Origin: Chara braunii
Taxonomy: Eukaryota > Streptophyta > Charophyceae > Charales > Characeae
Direction: 5' to 3'
Assembly (NCBI GenBank): GCA_003427395.1
Contig: BFEA01000078.1
Location: 2,191,496 to 2,213,964 of the forward strand
Length of the DNA: 22,469 bases
Shown here: piece by piece, positions 1 to 9,641 of the stretch
Numbering within the stretch: the first letter of the stretch is position 1
Layout: each line of letters begins with the position of its first letter
Program-made: the position numbers and the translations under genes
The notes under the pieces: model-generated
Told to the model about the DNA's origin: nothing
Seen by the model: the letters and a program-made list of their open reading frames with translations, nothing else
Databases searched by the model: none

Positions 1-47
1 ATCAATCAAAAAAGAATTTCTCGCTTTTTTTTTCTTTTTTGATTGAT
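1..47. repeat. Inverted repeat (14-bp arms)
   Basis: Bases 1-14 (ATCAATCAAAAAAG) are the exact reverse complement of bases 34-47, with a 19-base T-rich spacer. The repeat begins at the first base of the window, so it may continue outside it. The word ATCAATCA recurs nearby around 136 and 163. It could be a transposon end or a simple foldback; nothing here decides. Confidence 0.7.
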
Positions 48-1022
48 TGAAAAAGTGTCTGCGCCCGAAATATATGAATCACTTCGGCCACCATAGTGCG
101 TACCTTTACCAAACACCCTTGGTCCTTGGTCAAATCTATCAATCACTTCTACCTGTCAAATTTATCAATCACTGTTTAACAGCAAACAGAAAAAAAAAGC
201 GAGCGGCACTGGAGGCCAAGAGTGCCAAGAGAGCAACAGCAGAGACCTACTGCACTCGCTGACTGATTGCCAAAGCTGTGTATTGGGGGATCCTACCAGC
301 CATGATTGCCAAAGCTGTGTATTGGGGGATCCTACCAGCCAAGCACGTCGAAAAGGGGTGTCGATGGTCAAATTCGATTTCTATGTGCCAACGCAACAAG
401 TGGTTGAAGCCACCCTTTTGTAACTGAAAGTTGAATTTTGAAACCCACCTCTTTTCTTCTCCATGCGAGACATTCGACTCGGGGCAATTCCTGCTGAACC
501 ACCGTGGCACTGATTGCCGGCCTTTTTACGCCCGCCGTCTGGCGGTTATGCTTCCCCACCGTGTCTCCCTTAATGTTGTCGTCCTGGATGCGACAAGTGG
601 CACCCACTTGGTTCGCCAGCTAAAATTCCATACATGTCATTCACGTCCCACTCGGCGATGACAGACGTTGGGTGCGGTCACGTCCACAAGTGGATGAATC
701 ATCACACGGAAGCACTGACAGGTAAAAAGTCCATAGTGTGAGTATGGGCTTCGCTCCACTGCTCTCGACGTCCACAAAAAGAAAAAAATCATGCCGGTGT
801 ATCCTTGCATGTTGTAGCGGAAGATTCTTCACTCCCCAAATGTGGAAAAGACAAAAATGTGGCGGGCGCATCTGGCGGTGTTCTAGAAGACAGTTCATTC
901 TCATTTTGCACATTTCGAGAGTGGTGAGGCGGGTGCACCCGGGGTCAGGGCAAGGAAGGCGGGAAGCATGATACCTTCAACGCCGTAATGATGGGGAATC
1001 AGTCAGGCCTGCAGCTGTGTTC
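48..1022. other. No supported gene
   Basis: Only short open frames occur on either strand, none longer than about 90 codons and none with recognisable protein sequence. The one defined structure is the 39-bp tandem duplication at 264-341. The right edge is the adapter at 1023, so this block may not be the true neighbour of what follows. Confidence 0.6.
264..341. repeat. Perfect 39-bp tandem duplication
   Basis: Two identical 39-base units, 264-302 and 303-341, lie head to tail. Each begins TGATTGCCAAAGC and ends CCTACCAGCCA. The lack of any mismatch indicates a recent duplication or an assembly duplication. The unit contains no recognisable motif. Confidence 0.9.
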
Positions 1023-1060
1023 CTGTCTCTTATACACATCTAGATGTGTATAAGAGACAG
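1023..1060. other. Nextera mate-pair junction adapter (artefact)
   Basis: Bases 1023-1041 read CTGTCTCTTATACACATCT, the 19-base Tn5 mosaic end used in Nextera libraries. Bases 1042-1060 are its exact reverse complement, AGATGTGTATAAGAGACAG. The 38-base palindrome is the circularisation junction of a Nextera mate-pair library, not genomic DNA. Read through, it gives the peptide MCIRDR on the plus strand (from 1044), a typical adapter-derived artefact. In such libraries the two flanks come from ends of a fragment several kilobases long, so the sequences either side may not be neighbours. Confidence 0.97.
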
Positions 1061-1157
1061 GGCTCGTACTGTTGGCTTAAAGTTTAAACACCGGTCCGTT
1101 TTCTTGTTTTTTTGTAGTATGCTACGCAGGGCCCAACCAATTCAATTACCTGTCAAA

Positions 1158-1194
<37 letters not shown>

Positions 1195-1588
1195 CTCAAT
1201 TTCCCCCCACACTTTTTTTTTTTTTTTTTTTTTTTTTTAATTCTTCTCTCAATTTCACCTCACACTACCTACCTACCACTACTCCTAATTGTAGGCATAC
1301 GGGGAACCCCGTAGCAGCCAGAACCGTCTTCACGAGAGAACATGCCGGGGCTGCTCCCGACCTGCAGCTGGGCGATATCGGCTAGGGGACAGCCGGTAGC
1401 ATCAGGGACCATGCCAACAGGACCAATCCCTGTGCTTCCCCTCAGGTCCCCTCCCCTATGAACGCTGCTAAATGCCAATCGGGGGATCCAGTGGGCTATC
1501 TGTAGGTGGCGGGCGCCAAGCATGCCCAGGAAGGTACATGAGGCCAATGGGGACGACCTCCTGAATGCCACTTGCGAGCCTTACCAAC
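1061..1588. other. No gene; two long poly-T tracts
   Basis: Holds uninterrupted T runs at 1160-1194 (35 bases) and 1213-1238 (26 bases), then about 350 bases of mixed sequence. Poly-T on this strand is poly-A on the other, so either run could be the tail of a retrotransposed copy reading leftward. I see no target duplication or coding remnant to support that. Confidence 0.6.
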
Positions 1589-1591
1589 TGA

Positions 1592-2044
1592 GGGCATACT
1601 CACACGGGGACCAAAAGAACCAAAAATTTGAGGCATCTGGGTACGGTTATTTGGGTCATTTGGTCCCTGTGTGGTCACACGTGTGGACTTCGTCCAGAAA
1701 GGACGACGTCGCAACCCTGACACTTTGCACTCAGGGCAAGGTCCTGTGGTGGACACCAAAGAAAAGAAAAAGAAAAAAAGAAAAAAGAAAAGAAAAACAA
1801 CTTCGGCTTGTCATCTTATTCTTCTACGATTTTCTACAAATTGAGGAAAGGAAAAGAAAAAAGCGTTTGGTCATCTGAGACCACCTCTGGAGGTGGTCTC
1901 AAAAAGGGTACCCCCGCGGCCTCGCAGGCCGCCGACATTTGGTCACGATTTGAGGCATTTGGGTACAGGGCAAACCCCGTGTGACCACAAAAATGCCTCA
2001 AATTTTGGGATTTTGGTTCATTTGGTCCCCGTGTGAGTATGCCC
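1592..2044. mobile_element. Tourist-like MITE (PIF/Harbinger type), 453 bp
   Basis: The ends are inverted repeats. The left end starts GGGCATACTCACACGGGGAC, and the right end is its reverse complement, matching over about 34 bases with one mismatch. After a small insertion the match resumes through TTTGAGGCA. The element is flanked by TGA on both sides (1589-1591 and 2045-2047), a 3-bp duplication of the TNA type used by PIF/Harbinger elements. It has no coding capacity. Inside are a perfect 11-bp hairpin with arms 1876-1886 and 1891-1901 (ACCACCT core) and a 7-bp GCGGCCT hairpin at 1916-1932. The terminus, the GGCGGCCTG word and the ACCACCT hairpin recur in the same order and spacing at the left end of the Harbinger element at 9645, so I infer this is a deletion derivative of that family. 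Confidence 0.85.
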
Positions 2045-2047
2045 TGA

Positions 2048-3013
2048 GTTAGGCGGCTGGATACCTGTCAAATCTGGACAGGACGGCCTTTCAGGCCTTT
2101 TTTTTATTGTCATTATAGTATTTGCGGGGAACTTTCTTGCCGTCAGAAGCCTTTTTTTTTCCTTTTTCTTTGGATTGCCGTGGCAGGTAGGTAGGTAGTG
2201 ACGGTGAATTGGAAGAATTCGAAAGATGATGCCACGCGTTATACTGGTATGAAAAAGAAAACAAACAAATTCCATCTTTTTGTTTGGTCCTCGCCCGTCC
2301 GTGTGACCGAGTGCAAAGTTTCAGGGTCCTGACTTCCTCCTTTCTGGTCAAAGAGGCTCATCACACACAGGCTGTCCAATGTCAGAAAATTTTCTACAGG
2401 AGTCAGAAAATTGTCGACAGCCTGTGCGGCGAGCCTCGAATTCCACACAGCCTGTGACCACACGGGGACCAAATGCCTCGAAGAAACCTGAACCAAATGT
2501 GGTCCCCGTGTGGTGCCCGTGTGGTACCCCGAAGGCCCGACGTTGAGCGCCCTACCTCCGAGCCTATTTTCGACGTGGTACTGGCCAGTACCCGAACTTT
2601 TAGGAGGCCGGGCCCGACAACGGCTGCCGTTGATAAATCTGACGCAGTGTGAGCACGTGCAGTCATCAAACCAGAATTGGCACACGTAGACAGAAGCACA
2701 GGGCTAGATTGCTGAACGTTATCACATCAGCGAAAGAAGAAGACGCGTGGAAAAAGAAGAAAAGTTAACACGTCGAAACACGTCGAAAGAAGAAAAAACG
2801 TCGATCGCATCGCCCTGAGCTTCTGAGGCTCGTTGGTAAAATCTTTCTGCTGAGGAGAAGGTTTCTCTACTCCTCCCGTAACGACACGTGGTTGTTCCGC
2901 ACCGCCGAACTTTTTTTTTTTTTTTTAATTTAACTTGAGGGCCATGGTTCTCGATTTATTCTTGTCATCCTTGCACAGGGGGCCATAGTTCCAATTTTCT
3001 CGATTTCAACGGT
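2048..3013. other. No gene; MITE-like inverted repeat fragment
   Basis: No supported coding sequence. ACCACACGGGGACCA at 2457-2471 is inverted at 2500-2514, with a 28-base spacer. It shares the CACACGGGGACCA core with the termini of the MITE at 1592-2044, which suggests a degraded or rearranged relative. A 15-base T run lies near 2911. A short imperfect duplication of GGGCCAT...TCTCGATTT occurs at about 2939-2960 and 2982-3006. Confidence 0.5.
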
Positions 3014-3016
3014 TGA

Positions 3017-3406
3017 GGGCATATGCTCACACTGCGACCCCAAATCCGCAAAATATGCGGATCATGCGGATTTGAGAAGCGCCCATTTGAGGTTCTGGGC
3101 ATGGTTCACGTCACACTGCTGTACCTTTTCGGATGGGAGAAGGTCACAGGTCACGCGGCGCCATCCACGAATTGTGCAAGAACTTTTGCAAACGAAATTT
3201 TGCCATTTTTTTAAGAAAATGCAGAAAAAAAAGGGCAGGACCGCAGAATTCCTTTTCCTCGCTGACAAAATGGGCACACCAACAGTACATTTGGTACTCT
3301 GGCGAATCTGTGTGATCGGCTCGCTACCTTTTTTTCGGGGGGGATTGGGGATCATACCTCCCGTGTGTGTATGAGTACGCCCTGCCGTGTGTGTATGAGT
3401 ATGCCC
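3017..3406. mobile_element. Diverged Tourist-like MITE, 390 bp
   Basis: The left end is GGGCATATGCTCACAC and the right end, read inward, is GGGCATACTCATACAC. TGA flanks both ends (3014-3016 and 3407-3409), as for the element at 1592. The last 24 bases of the right end (CCGTGTGTGTATGAGT...) are duplicated in tandem, 3361-3384 and 3385-3408, with one mismatch, so the terminus is present twice. The inverted repeat is short and imperfect beyond about 14 bases and the interior does not match the first MITE closely. Membership of the same superfamily is likely; the same subfamily is not shown. No coding capacity. Confidence 0.6.
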
Positions 3407-3409
3407 TGA

Positions 3410-3782
3410 ATGTGAACGTGCCGAGAATCGCGATTGATCTGCATTTCTGCATCTCTGCGTAAAACGCACCCTCAATCCATTCCTCTGCGCTATTGGGGCC
3501 TGCGCTATTAGGCTGAAAGCGGCAGAGTGAAGCGAAGCCATGTCTCACTCACGGCTACCCTATGACTGCCGCGAGCAAGTGTAGAAAAGCGAACCGAGCT
3601 GCCTCTACTAGACATCGACTCCACTGTCTAGCTAGCTTACATCGCACACGCACTCGCAATCCGTGTTGGTTGCTTGCACGCACACCGGTAGGAGAGGATT
3701 TTCGAGCGGAGCAGCGAGTAGTTGTGTTTTGCCGCTGCTTTTGTGTCTTCAGAGGACCGCCTTTCAGTCGCACGTAAGAAAA
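3410..3782. other. Upstream region of the DUF4360 gene
   Basis: This lies between the MITE and the tandem repeat that precedes the gene. I find no convincing TATA box close to the start codon and no other gene. The promoter presumably lies here, next to or partly within transposon-derived sequence, but that is inferred from position only. Confidence 0.35.
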
Positions 3783-3864
3783 GCGCACTCAGGGCGAGGT
3801 GGAAGCTGAAGGAACGGACGATAGTGCGCTCAGGGGGAGGTGAAAGGTGAAGTAGTGGACGATG
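3783..3864 (+). repeat. 41-bp tandem repeat ending in the start codon
   Basis: Copy 1 is 3783-3823 and copy 2 is 3824-3864. They differ at scattered bases but share GCGC(A/T)CTCAGGG, GAGGTG, GAAG and GGACGAT. Copy 2 ends in GACGATG, which supplies the ATG of the DUF4360 gene, followed by GCGCACTC. Copy 1 ends in GACGATA followed by GTGCGCTC. The repeat therefore covers the 5' leader and start context, and the upstream copy of the start codon reads ATA. Confidence 0.75.
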
Positions 3865-4455
3865 GCGCACTCTGCGTTTCTGCTGGCCTTGCTTCTGGTC
3901 GTTGTTGCGGTTCAGGCAAGTGCGCAGGCTCCGCCGGAGGTGACCATCAGCTATGTCAACTACGCAGGCTCCGGATGCAATTATCAGAACACCAACTACG
4001 TGCTGTCCAATGACTACAAGACGGTCACCTTCATGTTCGGCGGGATGGTTGCGACCACGGACGGGTCCCTCGCCGACAAGAGGAAGCATTGCCAGATGTC
4101 TTTCAATATGATCTACCCGGATGGCTGGAGCGTCTCCATCGGTCAGGCCACGGGCCGCGGCTTCGCTGACATCGCCAAGGACTCCGCCGGCATCTACGAG
4201 TCACACTACTACTTCTCGGGACAAACGGGTACGGCNANGATCGAGCGCAAAATCGGAGGCCCGCAGGTTGGCAGCTTCGAGTTCACGGACGANTTCCTGA
4301 CGTTTGTGTGGAGCGAGTGCAACAACGCACCCAACNTGAACATCAAGACGGTGGTGAGAGTGGAGGGCGCGAAGGCTGTGATGGCGCTCGACTCCCAGGA
4401 TACCAAGTTCCAGCTCATCTTCAACCTCCAATGGAGGCAGTGTCCGCAGAACTGA
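3862..4455 (+). CDS. Secreted DUF4360-family protein, single exon
   Basis: A 197-residue open frame from ATG to TGA. Residues 1 to about 21 form a classic signal peptide: a hydrophobic run (FLLALLLVVVAV) and a likely cut after ASAQA. The mature part carries the features I associate with the DUF4360 family of small secreted proteins: an SYVNYAGSGC motif near the mature N-terminus, LSNDYKTVTFMF, a KHCQMSFNMIYPDGW block, and a later SHYYFSGQ. Four cysteines (in SGCNY, KHCQM, SECNN and RQCPQN) fit disulfide-bonded export to the cell surface or wall. The biochemical function of the family is unknown to me. The length matches a complete family member, and no intron is needed. Four single-base N calls (4236, 4238, 4293, 4336) leave four residues undetermined. 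The start is the only ATG ahead of the signal peptide and sits at the end of the 41-bp tandem repeat. A bacterial or fungal relative is possible, since the family is widespread there, but the eukaryotic repeat-rich setting argues for a host gene. Confidence 0.88.
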   Translation: MAHSAFLLALLLVVVAVQASAQAPPEVTISYVNYAGSGCNYQNTNYVLSNDYKTVTFMFGGMVATTDGSLADKRKHCQMSFNMIYPDGWSVSIGQATGRGFADIAKDSAGIYESHYYFSGQTGTXXIERKIGGPQVGSFEFTDXFLTFVWSECNNAPNXNIKTVVRVEGAKAVMALDSQDTKFQLIFNLQWRQCPQN

Positions 4456-4950
4456 GAACCCCAACCACCATCTCGCAGGCGGAAGATAGCGGGTGAGTTC
4501 TCAGAATCTCAAGAACTGAGAAAACTGAGAAAAGTGGAGGGATTCTTTACTGCAAATCAGTTCTCTGTTGTAAGGAGGGAGTTGAAATGTCTATGCGGGA
4601 TTTGCCGCCCTCACGTGAAAGTATTCTACTGTATATTCTCCTGCGGTGAACTTTGCAGGGCGCCGTGAAGCCCTGATTAGCCAATGACAACCGTCTTATG
4701 TGTGAGCTTCGCCCTTCCGAACTCTATATCATATCATCACCGCTCTCTTCGGAATTGGCTGTCAGTATTTGTTATCTCAGAAGATGTGTTAACAATGTTT
4801 TCGTTCCCCTCTATGAACTTGGTCAACTCATCCATCCCTTTCTTCGTGCTTGCCTTTTCACCCTCCCAAGAATTACTTGCCAGCCATTAATTCATCCTCC
4901 CACAGCCACTCAGCCGGCAAATACTTCGCCCTCAGATTTTTCCTTTCCGC

Positions 4951-4953
<3 letters not shown>
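4456..4953. other. 3' flank of the DUF4360 gene
   Basis: No coding sequence. Begins with GA-rich repeats of the word AACTGAGAAAA around 4512-4535, probably 3' untranslated sequence. There is no AATAAA close to the stop; the nearest I see is 5527-5532, more than 1 kb on. The real polyadenylation site is not resolved. Confidence 0.4.
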
Positions 4954-4990
<37 letters not shown>

Positions 4991-5016
4991 CTTTTTTTTT
5001 TTTCTTTTTTTTTTTT
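4954..5016. repeat. (CT)n microsatellite followed by T-rich tract
   Basis: An uninterrupted CT run from 4954 to 4988 leads directly into a T-rich tract to 5016 broken by single C residues. It is low complexity and prone to length errors. Confidence 0.9.
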
Positions 5017-5984
5017 CAAGTACTTATTTTGCCTGATTGCAGTGTCTTTTCGTGTGCTCCATTGCCATCATGCCTTCGTCGATCCCTCGACGCACTTAAT
5101 AGCCATGTATTTCTTAACTCTCTTTCTCGTGAATGCTTTCCCCTTTTTCCCTCTTTAACAAGACGATGACATGTGGAAGCACTTTATTTTCCAAGGAGGA
5201 CTCCGTCTCACTCTTGTATGACCAGTGCGCGATCAAACACCGATGCAAGACAAATACCAGGATCTCCTTTGTGGAGGGAGGGAGGGAGGAATACGCGCTT
5301 CCGCACACAATTCCGAAAGGCGGAGAAATCAGGCTGCATGAGCGCAAATGAAAGCAAGTTCCCAGTGTCTGCGTGTACGACAGCAAAGTCAGCAATTAAA
5401 AACGGAAAGATGACAGGACTGGATCACAATTAGCGTTGCGAGGAGAAGAGAACACCGGAAAGGGAATCATAGACCGCGCAAGGGATTGGCCAAGTGACCC
5501 ATAAGGGGGCGGATGAAGAACAGTGCAATAAATCGCAGTTTCCCAGTGAAGCTGTATACTAGGTGTTTGGCTTTGTAGTTTGTTTTCTTGTCTTCACCCT
5601 CGCGGGACTTGATCCCGTGACCTGTAATTTGTCGGGTGTGTTTGTTAGTTTTGAGCCCTATGGGATTTGATCCCTGAGTCTATCACTAGCAGTCTCTTTC
5701 TGGTAGCCTCAGGCCATTCAGCCGTTTCCTTTTGCCCTTGTTATAAGTCTAGGCCCCCTTTTTCCCATCTTTCCGGGTTGTTGCCTTTGGGGTCCGTCGT
5801 GGGTCTAGGCAGAGGGTAGAAGTAGCGGGCAGGAAATTTGGTTATGGGTTTTTCACGTTTTCGTTGGCTGGGGGAAGCTCTGCCCGTCCGTTGTTGGAGG
5901 GCTGCTGCTCTTTTTCTTTTTTTTTTTCCTTTTTTTTGGAGGGGGGGGAAACTTGGTGTGTCGGAAACCTACTTAGCCAGGTGA
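5017..5984. other. No gene; paired Pol III B-box-like words
   Basis: No supported coding sequence. Around 5605-5622 and 5662-5678 the minus strand carries GATCAAGTC and GATCAAATC, each inside a short G/C stem (CGGG...CCCG and GGG...CCC) with a 7-base loop. This resembles the T arm of tRNA and fits the B-box consensus GWTCRANNC. I found no matching A box or acceptor stem, so this is not a tRNA call; a tRNA-derived SINE remnant is possible. Confidence 0.35.
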
Positions 5985-6560
5985 TAGGCACCCGGCGTAG
6001 AAGGCTCCATCTATTGGTGGGGAGCTCCACCTGCTGGAAATCGGGTCCAGCGTCCCTGTACAATGATGTGATGTGTGTGAGCTGGAAATAGGGTCCAGCG
6101 TCCCATAATCAAGGATATGCAGTGATGTGTGTGTATCTCCCACCAAGCACACAATACCATGTATATGAGTTCGTTGATCAGTATATGTCACATGATGGGA
6201 GAATCCTATCTCGTTAATCTACGGGGGCTCAAAAAGAGCTGAGGCATCAAGCCCTGTCCAATCAATCAAACAACAGAAACAAAACCCTAAAGATGATGTA
6301 ATGTGTGTGACCTGGAGATAAGGTCCAGATGCCCTATACCATGATGTAGGGAGCTATCGTTGTGCGCCTAATTCAATCAATCCAACCACAAGTAGAAACC
6401 CTTACGATGATGTGAGATGTGTGACCTGGAAATCAGGCCCAGATGCCTTTATACCATGATATGTGAAAAACATCATAAGACGAGCTAAGGTATCAAGCCC
6501 CGATCAATCCTCAATGATGTGGAAATCAGGTCCACGTGTGTCGTAATACCCATTCAATCC
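5985..6560. repeat. Degenerate tandem array, about 114-bp unit
   Basis: Diverged copies share three blocks: AATCAATC...AAACCCT, GATGATGT(A/G)...TGTGTGACCTGGA, and AGGTCCAGATGCC(C/T)...TATACCATGAT. The GATGATGT anchor is at 6292 and 6406, a 114-base period. GAGCT(G/A)AGG(C/T)ATCAAGCCC occurs near 6237 and 6483. Shorter relatives of CTGGAAATCRGGTCCAG lie near 6034, 6080 and 6518. Copies are incomplete, so the array is old. No protein is encoded. Confidence 0.7.
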
Positions 6561-9299
6561 GTTCTGTATATTCGCACCTCACCTATAACTCCAAAAAAAG
6601 AGCAGAGGCATTGATTACTTCCCTACACAAGGGAAGGATTGACCGTCTGCACTTGAGGTAATGTCACCAAGACGCACGCGTTAGCGCGAACGCACGGAGC
6701 ACTCCCGCCCGACGGGCTCGACGGGCATCTGCTCCAGGGTCCTCGGCACTGCCGAGCACGGGACTAGCATGGTGGGAGACCAGGTGGTCGTCGACGGCGA
6801 TCATGGTAACGAAGCTCGAGTGAGCCTCGTCTTCACTAGAGCTGGCTTCGCGCCCATGCTCCTTCTCTCTCTGTAACCATTTTCCATCTCCCGTTCGCCG
6901 TGCGCGCCTTTTGTCTCCTTCTTGATCATCTAAATCTTGGTTCTGTTTCACGCTATTCTTCGCGCTCTTCTTCTTCCCGCTGTGATCCCCGCGCCGAAAC
7001 ACCCTGTCGACCCCCTATCACCCCCTCTAGCCAAAGAGATGCGCCGTGTAAGAAGGAAATTCCTGATACACGACGATTCTGATTGGCCGCAGCTGGGATC
7101 GAAAGGATCGACATTGCTTTCGTCGGGCAATCCCTGAGCCTTCTCCCACTCCTCACTGTCTCAGTGCTAACCCTTCCTAGCATCTATCTTCTTCTCCGCA
7201 GCTACAAATTCCGCAAGCGCTCCCGAAAATCTCTCTCTCGACTCATCAGCCCGCTTCCGGGAAGCTGTGGCTAGATAGTATGAAGGAAGGTGCGAGTCGA
7301 AAATTCCCGACGAGCGGGCTGTAGTCTTGGCGCTCGGCATGCTGGATCGCTCGATGGACTTTGGGATCCGAGCAGGGCCGTGCAGAGGCTAAGTCGACGG
7401 GGTGACGATCGCTAGGGTGGATTGGCACGTGACGGCCGGGATCGTCCGTGCAAGTGAGACGTTTTGACTCTTGAGTCTGAAGTGATTGACTGCATGGCCT
7501 GGGGTTATGGTGGAACTGTATGGCAGAAGTGCTTTCTTTCCTTTTTGGTGCAAATTTTTGCATCTTCGAATGTGAGTGTTGATCGCTCGGCTTTTAAGCT
7601 GGGACATCTCTGGACCAGATCGCCTGACATTTTATGATTGCTTTCTACTCGTTCCTCCCTCCGGGTCTGCGTCCATACTCTCTCCCCTCCGGTCACGGCA
7701 TGTCATAATGAATGAATTATGGTAACCTTGCTTCTCTCACTTCGGTATGCGTATGCGATGAGTCGTGATCAGAGATTGTGTTGTAGCATGATTGCAGGGA
7801 TGATTGGATGGGCGAGTGAATGATCGGGTTGCCTGGAGTGTCAGACGAATGATGCATGATTAAGATATGTGTTGACCTTTGGTGTCATGTGAGTTGACGG
7901 CCCCAACCCGACCGGGCGCCAACTTCCCGTGCCCCCACCTCGCCCCTTTCCATACAACGAGGAAAAAACACGTGTATGCGAGTGGGATGTACGAGAAGTT
8001 GTCACCAAGATCGGAGGATGTAACTACTTTCCTGCCGAGAACCGGTGCTCTCGATTCGTTGGTGCGGGTTTTGTTATCATCGATACTCATTTTCCATCAT
8101 ATTCGTTGTTATTGCCCTTCAACGAACTGATCGTCGTCCCATGGACGGGAGTGGAGCCTCATTGGCCTAACACTCACTGCAGCGATTGTCGTCGCCCCGA
8201 GCGTTATCAGGCCAAGGGGTTCCACTATCGCACACGCGGCGAGGACGAACACAAAGAAAAGGCCACTCGGTTGAGGCCCTCCCCGTCGGACTCAAACTTG
8301 TGTAACGAGCGCCGACGAGACCTCGTCCAAAAACGGGATACCACGTGTGTACCCGTCCGGGCCGCCCCCTTTCACGTGAAACGAAGAGCGACAGCTCGTT
8401 GGGAAGTACAACGGTGCTTTTTGGATTGAATTTCCCATAGCTGCGAGTCATGCACGCGTTCTTTCTCCCTTCAAACCCGTGCGGCAACGGGCCTTCTTCT
8501 TACTACAGTCGGACCAATACGGGGGATTTCAGTTCTGTTTGTATCCCCGCACTCAATTTTCCAGAAATCCTTGCCACACCCCATCTTAGCTGTCTTTCCC
8601 GGGCCCCTTTCCGACCGGAGAGAAGCGCAGGGGGTGAGATTGACCGTCACACGCCGCAGGGCAGTGGGCGCATGACAACCATAGCTGGGCTCCAGGGGCG
8701 AATGCGGGTGATGGGCGAAGGTGGTCTTTAGGTAGGATGCGCAGGAGTCGGTGGTCAAGGGCTGATTAGGGAGGAGAGAGAACATAGTACCTGGTGTATG
8801 TGGGAGGTCGGCATTGGTGTTGACGTCATGTACATTGGTCTTCAATGTCGGAGTGATCCTGTTGCATGAATATGGATAGGCTAGATAGGCTCAGGAGAGT
8901 AGGCTCGGCGCTGGGCGCCAGACAAAGATGAGCGACATTGGATACTTCGTAGGTGGGGTCGGAGTCTCTAAGGGGAGGAGGGTGGTAGAGCATCATAGAA
9001 ACACTTAGTAGTTAGCTCCAACCAGTCGAATTCGCCTGTGTCAGGCCGAATAAGGCCTGTGTAATATAGGTATAGATCAATATAGGCAGTAGAAATTGTG
9101 TTGATAGCAGCAAGAGTATGGTAGGACTAGTTGAAAACTGCACCCCGAATGAGGGTTTTGCAAAAGGAAGCGAAGCAAGGTAACGCTCCCAGTAAGGCTC
9201 TCCGGGAAGAATGTGAGGACCCCGACCTCAATTTGTAGATTTGAAATATATGTGAATTGTCTTGTGAAAAAAGCTAAATGAGAAAAATCTTGCATCATC
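6561..9299. other. Long stretch without a supported gene
   Basis: About 2.7 kb. The longest open frame is 166 codons (7929-8429, plus), with no recognisable family and no clear coding character. Other frames are about 60-125 codons. GC-rich and AT-rich patches alternate, and no repeat structure stood out by eye. Exons of a spliced gene cannot be excluded, but I cannot assemble one. Confidence 0.4.
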
Positions 9300-9320
9300 T
9301 TTTTTTTTTTTTTTTTTTTT
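9300..9320. repeat. Poly-T tract, 21 bases
   Basis: Uninterrupted T run following CATCATC. It may be the poly-A tail of an old insertion reading leftward; no target duplication was found. Confidence 0.85.
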
Positions 9321-9641
9321 GGAAAGGCATTCAAAGTTATGTTCCTTGAAGGAGCCGAGGCCGGGGACCTCACATTCTACCCGGAAAATATTGGGTCCAT
9401 TACCTAGCTTCGGTTCGTGCTGGAAACCAGGTCCAGCGTCCATCGCCCAACGGGCCTTTCGCTACAGGGGAGGGGTTCCACCTCACACAGAAGGATTGGA
9501 GCCCTAGCGGCCCCTAAATCTAGAACTTTTTCCTCAATATGTATATATGCCTTGGGCACTGGGCCCTAACAAATGGAAGGACTTTCTGGGAAAAAAAATA
9601 AAAATAATAATAATAATATAAAATCATCATGAGAGAGCAAA
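9321..9641. other. No gene; relative of the CTGGAAAYCAGGTCCAG motif
   Basis: CTGGAAACCAGGTCCAGCGTCC at about 9420-9441 repeats the motif seen in the 5985-6560 array, where two copies also continue GTCCAGCGTCC. An A/T-rich (AATAATAAT) patch at about 9592-9622 lies just left of the Harbinger terminus. No coding sequence seen. Confidence 0.45.

Noticed and set aside
1044-1385. Open frame beginning MCIRDR
   Set aside because: Its start is translated adapter sequence and its middle is poly-Phe from poly-T tracts.
5590-5665. tRNA gene on the minus strand
   Set aside because: A T-arm-like hairpin exists, but no acceptor stem, anticodon arm or D arm can be folded at tRNA spacing.
6280-6290. Telomere-like AAACCCTAAA
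   Set aside because: Only one unit is present and it belongs to the 114-bp array; no tandem CCCTAAA run occurs.
7929-8429. 166-codon open frame
   Set aside because: No recognisable family or motif, no ATG-context support, and overlapping frames of similar quality on both strands.
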